Below, piece after piece: positions 17,584 to 29,073 of a DNA stretch of 64,000 nt. Positions within the stretch are counted from its first letter, which is position 1. Every line of letters begins with the position of its first letter. The notes beneath the pieces were generated by a model that did no database searches, was not told the origin of the DNA, and worked only from the letters and a program-made list of their open reading frames with translations. This DNA is from Oscarella lobularis (taxonomy: Eukaryota; Porifera; Homoscleromorpha; Homosclerophorida; Oscarellidae), in assembly GCF_947507565.1 (NCBI RefSeq), contig NC_089181.1, positions 2,737,614 through 2,801,613 of the forward strand, read 5' to 3'. The position numbers were made by a program, and so were the translations under genes.

Positions 17584-18377
17584 TTAGGGCACAAAAATGC
17601 ATGAGTACCCGTTCCCGATTTTTTCCTCTACGCGATGACTGTTACACGCCTTCGCCGCTTTCGGCGAAAGCAGACAGGCGAAGAGCGTCAGAACGATGCC
17701 CGCGGCGACGACGTAGATACCCCAGCCGACGCTACACGTGCCGGGATTGTAGATCGACGCCTCTTGTCCGCACGTCTGTCGAAACGTGTCGGACGACCAG
17801 GCGATGGGATAGATGGTTGCGCCTGGCACGAGAATAAACACTGCGAACAAACGCGAACGCTTAGATCAGCATGGGAATTCGATATTCGGCACAGGGGAGG
17901 CCCTCCCGCGGGGCCCCACCCCGCCACTCCTCCTGTTTACTTACTCGACAGTCCTTGAATAAGGCCAGCGATGGAAACGATGTTATAACGTCCGACATTT
18001 TGTTTCCAGAAGGTAACGATGCCCAGGGTCGTGGCGACGGCGAGCAAGCCGGCGCTGACGCCGAAAAGAACGACGGAAGCCTTCCAAGCGGCGGCGTCAT
18101 ACTGGGCGAAACCCAGAAAGCGGCACGAGTGGCCGCCGTCTGCGTTCTGAAGATACGTGACGAGGCATCGTTTGACGAGACCGATTTCGAGTCCAGTGCC
18201 GACGAAGGTCGGCGGAGTCATCGAAACGGCGCCGCCGCCTTCGTTTTCGCCGCTCGGAGATGGTGCGACGAGCCACGTTGGCGTTAGAAAAGCGAGAACG
18301 CAGCAGCCGAACGCGGTGAACGTAAAGAGGAGCCAAAGCACGGTTCGACTAGCGACGACGCAAACACACTCCGTCAT
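17584..18377 (-). CDS. LHFPL-family four-transmembrane protein
   Basis: Tetraspan membrane protein of the LHFPL (lipoma HMGIC fusion partner-like) family; vertebrate relatives act as auxiliary subunits of channels and receptors. Two exons (17945-18377 and 17584-17840) give about 229 residues. Four hydrophobic segments: near residues 11-32 (TVLWLLFTFTAFGCC), 95-120, 130-150 and 190-212. Family marks are PTWLV in the first loop, the extracellular GLVKRC, the YDAAAWKASVVLFGVSAG segment, and the second-loop cysteine pattern CGQ...YNPGTCSVGWG. I cannot place it in a particular LHFPL subfamily. The donor is GTAAGT. The intron contains GGGGCCCC at 17910-17917. Divergent from the VOC gene across a 401 bp gap. 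Confidence 0.82.
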
Positions 18378-18778
18378 TGCTCCAAGAGTGAAGTGCAGGT
18401 GGCTGGGGCGGTAGTAGGTGGTGCACTTTTGTACTCTTCTAGCGCACTTTTTCTAATTGTGGAAGGATGTTCCTGTTTCTTATGACCGCCGTCAGTCGTC
18501 CGTGTGGCTTCAAGATGCGGATGGGAGTTGCCACTAACCGGCTGCGTTCGCAGTCCGTCGTCACACGACTTACATCCGTTTACACAGTCGTGTAGGTGAC
18601 GTCACTAGCATCTGATTAGCCTCTAATCAGTAAATCTCCGTAGTCTGGGCTACACGCGCAATGTAGAAAAGATTGAAGCAAACAATGAACGGTATTTTGC
18701 GGCAAAAACGCCACATTGATATCCTTAGGTTCTCGATTTGCTAGTAGAACAACGCGCGCTAGCGCCAGTTCTCCTAAG
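18378..18778. promoter_or_regulatory. Divergent promoter region with CRE and a TAAT palindrome
   Basis: Gap between the LHFPL-like gene (minus) and the VOC gene (plus); no coding sequence seen. It contains a perfect palindromic CRE, TGACGTCA (18597-18604). Eight bases on is a perfect hairpin CTGATTAG-CCT-CTAATCAG (18612-18630) with paired homeodomain-like TAATC cores. AACGCGCGCT lies at 18751-18760, 19 bp before the VOC start. Confidence 0.6.
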
Positions 18779-19239
18779 ATGTCTGCACGATTGCGAAGCG
18801 TCGTTATGATCGTGCGCGATCTGCAACGGTCCATGCACTTCTTTCGCGATGGACTCGGAGTTCAAGTGACGTCTACAGGCGAAATGTGGGCTGAAGTTGA
18901 GTGCGGGTGCGAGCCGGGCTCACTTTTACTCAAACAGGCCGAACGGTGAGAAAGGGGTCGCGTGTACGACGCGTGACGTGCGATTTTTGCGTGCACTTGC
19001 CAGAGAAGCCTGTGCAACGAGCGGATATTCGCCCTTTTTAAATTTTGATGTCAGTGACTTGGATGGAACCGTGCAGAAATTGGTATCGTTGGGCGCTGTT
19101 ATGGATGGACCCATCAAGTATCCTCTACACGGAAAAGTGAGCAGCAAAGAGAAACCAACTATTTTTAGTGTACTCTTTCTAGTGTGCTGCTCTCAGAACT
19201 ATTGACGGACAGATGATCGGTCTCTATGAGAGAAACTGA
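18779..19239 (+). CDS. Small VOC/glyoxalase-fold protein
   Basis: A 118-residue protein of the vicinal-oxygen-chelate superfamily, one betaalphabetabetabeta pair. Three exons: 18779-18945, 19004-19136, 19183-19239. The start is the first ATG, MSARLRSVVMIVRDLQRSM. The segment VVMIVRDLQRSMHFFRDGLG is the typical first strand-helix of glyoxalase/bleomycin-resistance proteins. The second half (FLNFDVSDLDGTVQKLVSLG, then IDGQMIGLYERN) supplies the second module with the usual terminal Glu. The first metal-ligand position of glyoxalase I is Val rather than His, so a classical lactoylglutathione lyase is unlikely. Substrate unknown. No signal peptide. Confidence 0.8.
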
Positions 19240-19421
19240 TATCTTGTGCAAGAGTAGTTATATAAAATTTACGACTGTATTCATCTGATAAAGAAATCGA
19301 ATTAATAAATAGGGAAAGCAGTACGCACGACCAGAGTCAATTTGGATTGGCCAGGCACGATGTAACGCGCGTTGCCCTGAATGCATAAGAGTCAAGAGTC
19401 TTGTTTGGTCTAGAACGATCT

Positions 19422-21387
19422 ATGAATTCTCTTTTTCTACTCCTTGTCGCAGCTGCTTCTCTGTTCACCTCAGTTCTTGGAACCGAGCCAGCAAGAAGAA
19501 AGGTCGCTTACACTGGGCAACGAGTGATCCGCTGGTATGAGAATGCATCCACTACTGCCCATGCTCATCTAGATATCTCATGCAGTAAAACTCGCTGCAG
19601 TATATTTCTAGCAGACGTATCACTACTACAGTAGACGATACTCACATGCCATCTCTATGAGTAGTCCACCTCACGTGACATCTTCTTTCTCTACTGTACT
19701 GTAGTCATTATTCTCCAGCGAATGACCTGGACACAGTCAGTCTTAGATCTCGCCTCCTCAATGATCCTCTTCTCGATGTGTGGGCTATTGGCGCAAATGG
19801 TTCAATAGACGTCCGAGTTTCAGACGCCGGGGAGGCGGGCCTTCGAATTCAACGCCAATTGGAAGAACAATTCGATAACTGCAGCGTACGAGTTGCCGAC
19901 GTCGAGACGCTCGTTCAGACGTTTGAAGCAGCTCAGAAACAGAAGGAGCAACAGGAATGGCACGAAGAATACGTGAGTTCCTCGAGAAGCTCCAACTATA
20001 TGAGAACTTTTGTCTCTTAGCATCGATACGAGGACATTTTTGCGTGGTACGAAGCAAAGAATCAGTCGCATCCCGAATTGGTCACCATGCGCATTGCTGG
20101 CGTGTCATACGAGGAGCGACCAATGCCCGCCGTTCACATAACGGCCGGCTCGGGCGAGGAGAAATTGAAGATCTACTTTCAATGTCAAATTCACGCACGT
20201 GAGATTAGCAGATTTAGAATATCAAATTATTATACGGTGTACTTCTTCTACTAAAGGCGAGTGGATCAGCGGTGCTGTATGCATGTTTATTGTTCATTAT
20301 TTGCTAGAAAATTACGGCGTCGATGAACGCGTAAGCTCCGCAACATACGTCTCCAATACAATAAAAGATTTCTCTTTTTTTTAAATTAGGTGACGACCGT
20401 TCTTAATGAGTTGGAGTTGATTGTCGTACCTTTTGTCAATCCTGACGGCTACTCGGTTAGATTCCGTTGTAGTGGCTTAGGACTCCGGTGCTATTTCTCT
20501 CCTTACAGTATTCGTGGGACGGCGACCGGCTGTGGCGTAAGAATCGACGCGTCAACTCGGGCACTTCGTGCCGCGGCGTCGACTTGAATCGTAACTACAA
20601 CGATCACTGGAACGAGGCGAGAAATAAGAAAAAAAATAGGACAAGGCATCGTTTATACGCGTTTTTTAAGGGTGGAAGCTCAAATAATCCGTGCAGCGAG
20701 ACGTTTCACGGCGCATTCGCCGCTTCCGAGCCCGAAACGCAAGTTACCAGCAATTATTTCATGTAGAATAATCAGCTTCTTTTATTACGGTGTTATACGT
20801 ACTTCTGCTTTGATAGGAATACCGGTCGGATCGTAGGGGCCATTGATTGGCATTCCTACTCCCAGCTTATCTTGAGACCATACGGTGCGAAAAAATTTAG
20901 CAGCATCTTGTGATTTTTTTCTTTCTACAGGATGGACAAGCGTCGACGCACCGGACGAGCCGTGGCTAAAGGCTCTCGGCGATGGAATGAGCGCTGTTGC
21001 TTATGAAGTAGCACTAGTGTACTCCTATATACACAAAGAAAATATTTCGTCTTTGCTTTGAGGTTCACAACCGAAGGTACACGTCTCAGAAGTCAATTGG
21101 ACTCTATCCGACCACTGGATCTGCCGACGATTGGTTCTATGGCGAAGAGGCGACGGCGGCAAACAGAGGATACAGAGCCGCGGGCTACACGATTGAGTTG
21201 AGAGACACTGGACAGTACGGATTTCTTCTGCCGCCTGATCAGGTACTCTGCTATTAAAATCATAGTCGACATTTTAATGGCACTCTTATCTTTATAGATA
21301 ATTCCCAATGGAGAGGAAATGGTTGCCGCTGCTCTCTACTTCTGCCAGGCCTGCTTGGATAATCCCATTCCGGCGCCAAGTAACTGA
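19422..21387 (+). CDS. Secreted M14 carboxypeptidase, copy 1 (B-like specificity residue)
   Basis: Zinc metallocarboxypeptidase of the A/B family with signal peptide (MNSLFLLLVAAASLFTSVLG), an N-terminal propeptide domain and the catalytic domain. Zinc ligands: HAGEW (His69/Glu72 equivalents) and DWHSYSQ (His196). Substrate residues: RLWRKNR (Arg127), DLNRNY (Asn144/Arg145), Tyr248 in GLYPTTG. Catalytic Glu270 is in TIELRDTGQYGF. The position equivalent to bovine residue 255 reads Asp (GSADDWFYG), as in carboxypeptidase B, predicting preference for C-terminal Lys/Arg. The intron at 20617-20670 starts with GC where both paralogues have GT. First of three tandem copies. AACGCGCGTT lies at 19364-19373 upstream. 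Confidence 0.93.
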
Positions 21388-23700
21388 TCACGTTTCTGAC
21401 TGTTGATTGACTTGTGTGTCTCACGTGCTTTGTATTCGGGCTACATAGGTCGTTTGTTTTTCAACGGTGATTGATGTTGTCGCTCTTTCTTGCTTTGGCG
21501 ACGTTCGTTCTTCTTGTGACGGCCGGCACTGCTCTACCAACTAGAGACGTTTCTTATACAGGACAAAAGGTGGTGCGATGGTAAGCATTTACTGCTGATT
21601 ACCTCGGCAAATAGGACGATTACGGGGACAAGCCATTAGACTAGGTTCTTCCGTGTTGCATGTCTAACTTAGCTGTGAAACTTGGTGAGTAGAATGAACT
21701 GCCTGCGCGTCAGACCACTCGTGACTTCTCCTCCATATGTGATTATCATAATTGTTTAGCTTTCCTGGAGCGACTTCATTGGCTAAAACTAAAGAAATAT
21801 CGCGTCTTCTAGCCAATCCTCTTCTCGACGTCTGGGCTGTTAGAACAAATGGATCTGTTGACATCCGAATCGTTGATGGTACCGCGGCGGGAGACAAGAT
21901 TCAAACCGAATTGGAGAAGATCTTCGATCGTTGCGACGTTCATATTCCCGACGTAGAGCAATTTGTTCAAGCGTCAGAGTCGGCAAACGCTAACTTGGGC
22001 GACGTTGAACAGCAGGAATGGCACGAAGAATACGTATGTGGTCTCTTGTAGTGCGATTATATTTATGACTCTTTGTTGTACTTCTAGCATAGATACGAAG
22101 ACATTTTTGCATGGTACGAGGGAAAGAACGGGTCACATCCCGAATTGGTCGATATGGCTATTGCCGGTTTGTCATACGAGGAGCGACCAATGCCCGCCGT
22201 TCACATAACGGCCGGCTCAGGCGAGGAGAAATTAAAGATCTTTTTGCAATGTCAAATCCATGCACGTAATAGATCGCAGTAGATAGAGTGCAATGAGAAG
22301 AACAGAGCGAATAAAATTGTTTCATGCAGGCGAGTGGATCAGCGGAGCAGTGTGCATGTACATAGTCGACTATCTATTGGAAAATTACGGAATCGACGAA
22401 CGAGTGGGTAGACACGTAGATGAGTGTACAACTCTTCTATTATTTTAAGGTGACGACGATTCTGAACGAATTGGAATTGATTATCATACCTTTTGTCAAT
22501 CCGGATGGCTACTCGGTAAGAACGTGACTACAATACAAAAAAAACGAAGGTGACTTTTTTTTTTCGAGTATAGTATACATGGGATGGCGATAGGCTGTGG
22601 CGCAAGAATCGACAGATCAATTCCGGCAGCACTTGTCGTGGCGTGGATATAAATCGCAACTATGACGATCATTGGAATGAGGTATAGGCATCGTCTGACG
22701 GAAATGAATTAGCGCATGACCTTGCTGATGAGTAAAGGGTGGAAGTTCAGATGATCCGTGCAGCGAAGTATATCACGGCGTGTCTCCGGCTTCTGAGCCT
22801 GAAACTCAAGTGACCGCCAATTATTTTACGTGCGCACAGCTTGCCGATTTCTCGAGTGCCTAACAACGGTTATTTCCTTGTAGGAGCGTGGCTCCCGTTG
22901 TGGGTGCTATTGACTGGCATTCTTTTGGTCAACTGATCTTGAGACCTTACGGTATTTACTGATCAATGAGGAAGCAAATAGTTGGACTTAATTAATTAAA
23001 TAAGTATAGGATGGACAAGCGCCGATCCGCCAGATGAACCGTGGCTGAGAGCGCTTGGCGATGGAATGAGTGCTGTGGCCTTTGAAGTAGGAGAAGGCCA
23101 CGACGCGTACATATTTCGTATAGATTTTTCTGTCATTTGAGGTTCACGGAAAACGCTACGTTTCTCAGAAAGGAATTGGACTTTATCCGGCGACTGGGAC
23201 GGCGATCGATTGGTTTTACGGCCCCGAGGCAACAGAAATGAACAAAGGATATAGATCGGCCAGCTATGCGATTGAATTGAGAGACACTGGAGATTACGGC
23301 TTTCTCCTGCCACCCGATCAGGTAATTTTACAAGCCGCGTAAACATCTAATCAAGCGCACACTATAGATTATTCCCAATGGAGAAGAGATGCTTGCCGCA
23401 ATTCTCTACTTCTGCCAGGCCTGCTTGGATAATCCCATTCCGGCGCCAAGTAACTGATCACGTTTCTGACTAATGATTGACTTGTGTGTCTCACGTGCTT
23501 TTCGCATTCGGGCTACTTAGGTCGTTTGTTTGTCAACGGAGATTGATGCTGTCGCTCTTTCTTCTTTTGGCGACGTCCGTTCTTTTTGTGACGGCCGGCA
23601 CCGCTCCGCCGACTAGAGACGTTTCCTATACAGGACAGAAGGTGGTGCGATGGTAAGCATTTACTGCTAATCACCTCGGCAAATAGGAAGGACAAGTCTA
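21332..23700 (+). repeat. Tandem duplication unit spanning carboxypeptidase copies
   Basis: The last exon of copy 1 (from 21332), the 86 bp spacer, and the start and first intron of copy 2 reappear almost unchanged at 23403-23700 (end of copy 2, spacer, start of copy 3). Copies 2 and 3 are much closer to each other than to copy 1 in their bodies. Copies 1 and 2 share the C-terminal sequence NPIPAPSN, while copy 3 ends NPIRYPEN. This arrangement fits unequal crossing-over inside the last exon. Confidence 0.85.
21474..23457 (+). CDS. Secreted M14 carboxypeptidase, copy 2 (A-like specificity residue)
   Basis: Second tandem copy. Signal peptide MLSLFLALATFVLLVTAGTA, then the propeptide (RCFPGATSLAKTKEISRLL) and the catalytic domain. 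HAGEW, WRKNRQ, DINRNY, GLYPATG and YAIELRDTGDYGF supply the zinc, substrate and catalytic positions. The second zinc motif reads DWHSFGQ rather than DWHSYSQ, so Tyr198 is replaced by Phe. The specificity position (255) is Ile (GTAIDWFYG), as in carboxypeptidase A, predicting preference for hydrophobic C-termini. The intron after NDHWNE-type sequence begins with normal GT (GTATAG). Exon layout is the same as copy 1. It lies 86 bp after copy 1 and 88 bp before copy 3, all on the same strand. Confidence 0.93.
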
Positions 23701-25571
23701 ATATTAGACTGGGTCTTTTTCTACGCACGTATTTTTTAACTTGGCTGTGGCTGCGAAACTTAGTGAGAGGGGACCACCCAGACTTGAGACCATGCACTCG
23801 TGACTTTTCCTCCTCCATGCATGCGTGTCTCCCGTGATTATACGTATTTTAATTTTGTTTAGCTTTCCCGGAGCGACTTCGTTGGCCAAAACTAAAGAAA
23901 TATCGCGTCTTCTAACCGATCCTCTTCTCGACGTCTGGGCTGTCAAAGCAAATGGATCTGTTGACATCCGAATCGTTGATGGAACGGCGGCTGGAGACAA
24001 AATTCAAACCGAATTGGAGAAGCTCTTCGATCGTTGCGACGTTCGCATTCCCGACGTGGAGCAATTTGTTCAAACGTCAGAGTCGGCAAGCTCCAACGTA
24101 GGCAACGTCGAACAGCAGGAATGGCACGAAGAATACGTACGTGTTCTCATTTTTTTGCGGCCGTACGATGTGACGGCATTGGCACGACTCCTTTTGTAAT
24201 TCTAGCATCGATACGAAGACATCTTCGCATGGTACGAGAGCAAGAACGAGTCATATCCCCAATTGGTCAATATGCGCATTGCCGGCGCGTCGTACGAAGA
24301 GCGACCGATGCCCGCCGTTCATATAACGGCCGGGTCAGGCGAGGAGAAGCTGAAGATTTATTTTCAATGTCAAATCCATGCACGTAATAGATCAGTAGAT
24401 AGAGCGCACCGAAGAACAGAGCGAATATGGTTATTTTAGGCGAGTGGATCAGTGGAGCAGTGTGCATGTACATAGTCGACTATCTACTGGAAAATTACGG
24501 AAATGACGAACGGGTGCGTATAAAGGTATTTGGGAGTGGTGAGTGCGCAAACTGTCATTGTTAGGTGACGGCAATTCTGAACGAATTGGAATTGATTGTC
24601 ATACCTTTTGTCAATCCGGATGGCTACTCGGTAAGAAAATGACAACAATACAGAAAGCGCAAGTTGCTGTGACTTTTTGCGATTATACAGTATACATGGG
24701 ATGGCGACAGGCTATGGCGCAAGAATCGGCAGATCAACCCAGGCAGCAATTGTCGTGGTGTGGATTTAAATCGCAACTACAACGATCATTGGAACGAGGT
24801 AGAATCTTCGGACAAAACAAACTAGTGGGTGATTAATTTGCTGAGTAAAGGGTGGAAGTTCAAGCAACCCGTGCAGCGAGACATTCCACGGCCCGTCTGC
24901 CGCCTCCGAGCCCGAAACTCAAGTGACCAGCAACTATTTCATGTCGGTGTGACGTCGTTTGCTTCTCTATTGCCAATGAATGTTTTATTTACGCAGGAGC
25001 ACGGGTCTCATCATAGGAGCTATTGACTGGCATTCTTACTCCCAACTGATCTTGAGACCTTATGGTACGCACGCACTGGCTCTAGTATAAGTCAGCTCTA
25101 TTGACCGTGTTATAGGTTGGACAAGCGCCGATTCGCCAGATGAACCGTGGCTGCGTGCACTGGGTGATGGAATGAGTTCTGTTGCCTTCGAAGTCAGGAG
25201 AACAGTCTCGATCTAATGACGTGTATTGCATACATGTGTCATTCTAAGGTTCACGGAGCAAGGTACACTTCTCAGAAGTCGATTGGGCTTTATCCGACGT
25301 CTGGAACGGCGTCTGATTGGTTTTATGGCCTGGAAGCAACCGAAGCGAATAGAGGATACAGAGCAGCCGGTTACACCATTGAATTGAGGGACACCGGACA
25401 GTACGGATTTCTCCTTCCGCCCCAACAGGTTTTTAATTAAAAATGTATGAAAATATCAAAGGAGATGCGCAATCTTTTCAGATTATTCCTAACGGAGAGG
25501 AAATGCTTGCTGCAGCTCTCTACTATTGCCAAGCCGTTTTGGATAATCCTATACGCTATCCGGAAAATTAA
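23546..25571 (+). CDS. Secreted M14 carboxypeptidase, copy 3 (Ser at specificity position)
   Basis: Third tandem copy. Signal peptide MLSLFLLLATSVLFVTAGTA. Catalytic set complete: HAGEW, RLWRKNR, DLNRNYNDHW, DWHSYSQ, GLYPTSG, YTIELRDTGQYGF. The position equivalent to bovine CPA residue 255 is Ser (GTASDWFYG), unlike copy 1 (Asp) and copy 2 (Ile), so its preferred C-terminal residue cannot be read off directly. Its final exon differs from copies 1 and 2, ending DNPIRYPEN. First intron, 5' coding sequence and spacer are close to those of copy 2. Likely a digestive or extracellular peptide-trimming enzyme like its neighbours; that role is inferred from the secreted family. Confidence 0.92.
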
Positions 25572-25685
25572 AAACATTTGGGACATCGTGCTTCTACTGC
25601 TGCTGCTGCTTTTTTTTGTCTTTTTCTCGATGTGAATTTTTGTTGGCGCTGCTTTGAGTTTTCTAACGCACGTTAGGCCTTAAAG

Positions 25686-28600
25686 ATGGCGCATCAGGCC
25701 GATGCTCGTTTCGTGATAAAAGCGAGTCGAGACGGATCGAGACAGGTCGAATCGTACGGCAGTAAGCCTCTGTTAAGACGCTCTCGCAAGCGCGAGCGCG
25801 CAATTCTCCGTTTCAAGGACCCGGCAGAGGCCAAAGCTCGGATCGATCGAGAAGCGGTCGAATGCGACGCGGCCGAAGCAGAGGCCCCAGCCATTCGTAT
25901 TACCGCGGCCGAGGACGCGGTCTCAATCCCAGAACGCGTCTAGAAGACGACGGCGACGCCGATTTCGACGGCGACTTCGAAATGGGAGGCGAAAGCGACT
26001 CGTCGGGATCTGCGACGCGAAGATAGTAGGATTAAATAATCGCTTGCCTCGAGACAGGTTCTCTGGAAAACGCATTATTAAAAAAAAACCCGGCATGAAA
26101 TGAAACGGACCCTGACCTTTTGTATAGTAACTGGTCACAGTGTGACCAGTTTGTATGTTTGTACAAGCTTGCACTAATCAATCGTTCAGCTGATTGTTTT
26201 TGCTCCCTATGCTAGTACTCCGTATGGTCGACCTGCTAGTACTCCGTATAGTCGACCAACGTCTGCTTCAACGTCCTTTCGACGGCCTGGTCGACCGTCT
26301 CCACACGATAGATCGGATCCTTTGCCGGGTAGACGGGGTCTGTGGAATAAGATTATTGTAAGTTGGCTGGTGCACGTTTTTACGTAGCAAAGATGACATT
26401 TCGTTTCTAGATTCCCGGCGGAGCGCAGCACAATCAGGATTGGCTTCTGCGTCAGCTGCGAAGTAGCATACGAGAAGTATTTGAACCAATTGAGGTGCAC
26501 CATCACAAGGATATGGCAAATTGAGTTGAGATCCTGGTCCTTAGTTTCACGTGTCAGGACAAGCCGCTTGCTTCTATGTACGAGACGAGAGAGCGGCTCG
26601 CGAGTTGAAATCGCTTCGAATACAAACGCGAGACGGATCAGAGGTGAGCTTCCAACCAAGCAGAGGAGGAGTAAATGTAATCATCGTCTTTCTATTTTCT
26701 AGCTGAGCGTTATTGTAAAAGTCGGTCAAAGTCCACGAGATCACGGATCGTCGTCGTCGTCGGCGGCGGCGGCGGCAGCGGCGTTCGGTCCACAACGCTT
26801 GGCGCAGCAGCTGATGGGCGGCGGAGCGTTTCAGTCCGCAGACAGATCCGGTTCACTTCAAATCGAGGAGGCCATTAAAGTATCTTGGTTGCGAGGAGCT
26901 GTTTTCTTTTTTTTCGCTACGTATACGCGTTCAGTTGGCTCTCGGGGAACGATACGATACGACGACAAATGCGCTGGATCTTTCGGATTTTTACAACGAC
27001 GACGGTACGTCACTGCGCACAAGCACCAAAGTTAATGAATTCGTCTTGTTCCTAGTATTAAGACGAAACGGAGAACGGGTGATATTGGGACGAGCCAATT
27101 ACATGGAGGCCGTCCTGAAAGTTATTGGAGAAAATTGTCCGCAGGTGAGATAAACAGCAGCACGTGTCTTTTGCAATATTGACATTTCGTTTTCTTTAAT
27201 TAGCTTCAAGGGCTCAATTTGGGCTCTAATCGTTTGATGACGCTCGACGGCTTGAAAGAGCTCGAGACGCGTGTACCCAACTTGGAGATTCTCAATCTTT
27301 CGAATAATCAGGTGAGTCTTGTGCTACTCGTTTCTCTAAAAAAACGTTGTAAAGAATGCTTTCAAAGATTCGATCAGAAGCAGAACTTGATAAACTGAAA
27401 GGCCTAGCGCGATTGAAGTCGATTGCGCTCGAAGGAAATCCGTTCACAATGCAATACAAGACCCCTGGAAGCTACATCAGGTAAAAGAACAGTCAAAAGG
27501 GGAAAGCGAAATAGTCAAATTTCTTTTCAGTTCTATACAGAACCGACTTGGCGTTATTGAATTGGTATGCACGAAGCGACTAAATTTCCGTGACGCAATT
27601 TTTTCGCAGGACGGTCAACTTTTACCAGCTCGCATTGGATTTGATTTGCCTGCCCCGTCATCGCTACCTCAAGCAAAAGTACGTTAACTACTAAGTTCCT
27701 TTGTACTAGTGTTGCTTAATTTTCTAATTAAAAGGAGGGCTATTGTGGAGATGACGGAGTTCGAGCAATAGTTCACCAATTCTTAGAAACGTTTGAAACA
27801 CGGCGAGACAGCGAGAGGCGAGTTCATTAGTCGACTTTCTCAGGTACTACGGCTGCTACGATACTCCGAGGGGTAGAGAGCGTCTCATTGAAGCCTACAC
27901 CGACGACGTAGGACAATAACATCCCCCGTTCGAAGACGTACGCGACGTGCTTGATTTTTAGGCGCTTTTTTCCCTCAGCGTTTGCAGCAGCACGTCGGCG
28001 GGAAAGCAAAGGCACGCGAAGGGAGAGAACGTTTCTAAATAAATTATTGATTTTTTTTCTAAAGGGGGCCGCCGCTGGGCGACTACGTGCGTCAGAGTCG
28101 AAATCTAATGAGGATTCGCGATTCCGGTTCGTTTTGCCCCGCCGGAAGATTCGACGACACTCGCGCGTCTCGTTCTAGGAAAACGAACCGAGCTGCTGAA
28201 ACGCGGTCGACTCTGCATAGCGTCCTTCCTGAACGAACTTCCCAAAACCAAACACGTGCCGTCGACTTTTGTGATCGACGTATCTTTATCGACGGTACTA
28301 TTTATTTCTTTTTTCCTCGACGCGACCCCATGCTCTCGTTTAGCCGACCTGCGTCGTCTTTTCGGTTGGAGGATCGTTTCAGGAAGGTGATCGATTCTTC
28401 GCCCGCAGTGAATCGTGTTATTTATTATTCGTGATGCCTTTGCAGTGGGTGGCGTGAGGACGACTCTTCGCTCGTTCACAAGACTCTTCGTCTGCGTGCG
28501 TTCACCAGGCAACAGGTAAGATTTCAAAAAAAAGTTTTCCTAAATCGAATAAGGTCACGTCGTGCCGTCTCCGTAGTCTACTAATTGCGAACGACCAGCT

Positions 28601-29073
28601 CCAAATTCGCAATGCGTCTTTGCAACGGCTAAGAGTACGCTAGAATCGTACGCGTCTCGCGTGGGTTTCCTTATGTATGCGCGTAGGCCATAGAGGGGTC
28701 GTCTGATCAGATGGCTACGCCGTCGTTTGGCGGCGCCGATGCTGGGCTTAGCCAACAGGTAAGCACCGATTTCTCTCCTGTTCTCGTAAATTCATTCCGT
28801 CGGCAGCATCGAGACGCAATTCTCCAGTTTAGTAAAGAATCGGGAATGAATTTTGAATGGTCGCAAAAGTGATTTTTTAAAGCGCTTCTTTTGCCTGCAT
28901 ATTTTAATTTGGTCTTAGATGCTTATCGGAAAACGGCTGGGTGTATCTCCAAGCAGCTCAGGCTTTCACCACGCTACAGGTGATACTCGAAATTCTCTGA
29001 CACCCGCGCATTTCGGCACGCTTTCTTACCGTTGCAGAAAAATTCAGCGATTCCACCGGAAGCTTTCCAATAA
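25686..29073 (+). CDS. NXF1: Nuclear RNA export factor 1 (TAP)
   Basis: Bulk mRNA export receptor. Spliced protein: Arg/Gly-rich N-terminus (MRRGRSRG, YYRGRGRGLNPRTRLEDDGD), RNA-binding RRM-like domain (IPGGAQHNQDWLLRQLRSS, FHVSGQAACFYVRDERAAREL), leucine-rich repeats (LQGLNLGSNRL, LEILNLSNN, KSIALEGNPF), NTF2-like domain (VHQFLETYYGCYD, LCIASFLNELPKTKHVPSTF, CVVFSVGGSFQEVGGV), and C-terminal UBA-like TAP-C domain (ILQFSKESGMNFEWSQKCLSENGW). It ends NSAIPPEAFQ. An intron at 28012-28064 starts with GC. Exon 2 has two tandem acceptor sites. The stop codon overlaps the poly(A) signal AATAAA (29069-29074). AACGCACGTT lies at 25665-25674, 11 bp before the start. The first intron (25762 onward) is assigned by frame. 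Confidence 0.94.
26207..26253 (+). repeat. Duplicated splice acceptor and exon start in NXF1
   Basis: A 24 bp unit (GCTAGTACTCCGTAT then RGTCGACC) is repeated head-to-tail, so that two identical acceptors (CTAG/TACTCCG) occur with exon starts at 26216 and 26240, exactly 24 bp apart. Both keep the frame: RRYTPYGRPASTPYSRP or RRYTPYSRP. Confidence 0.8.

Noticed and set aside
28000-28760. Additional GC donor in NXF1 at the CAACG/GCTAAG site
   Set aside because: Using it would create a stop (CCATAG); the GT six bases later (AGA/GTACGC) keeps the frame.
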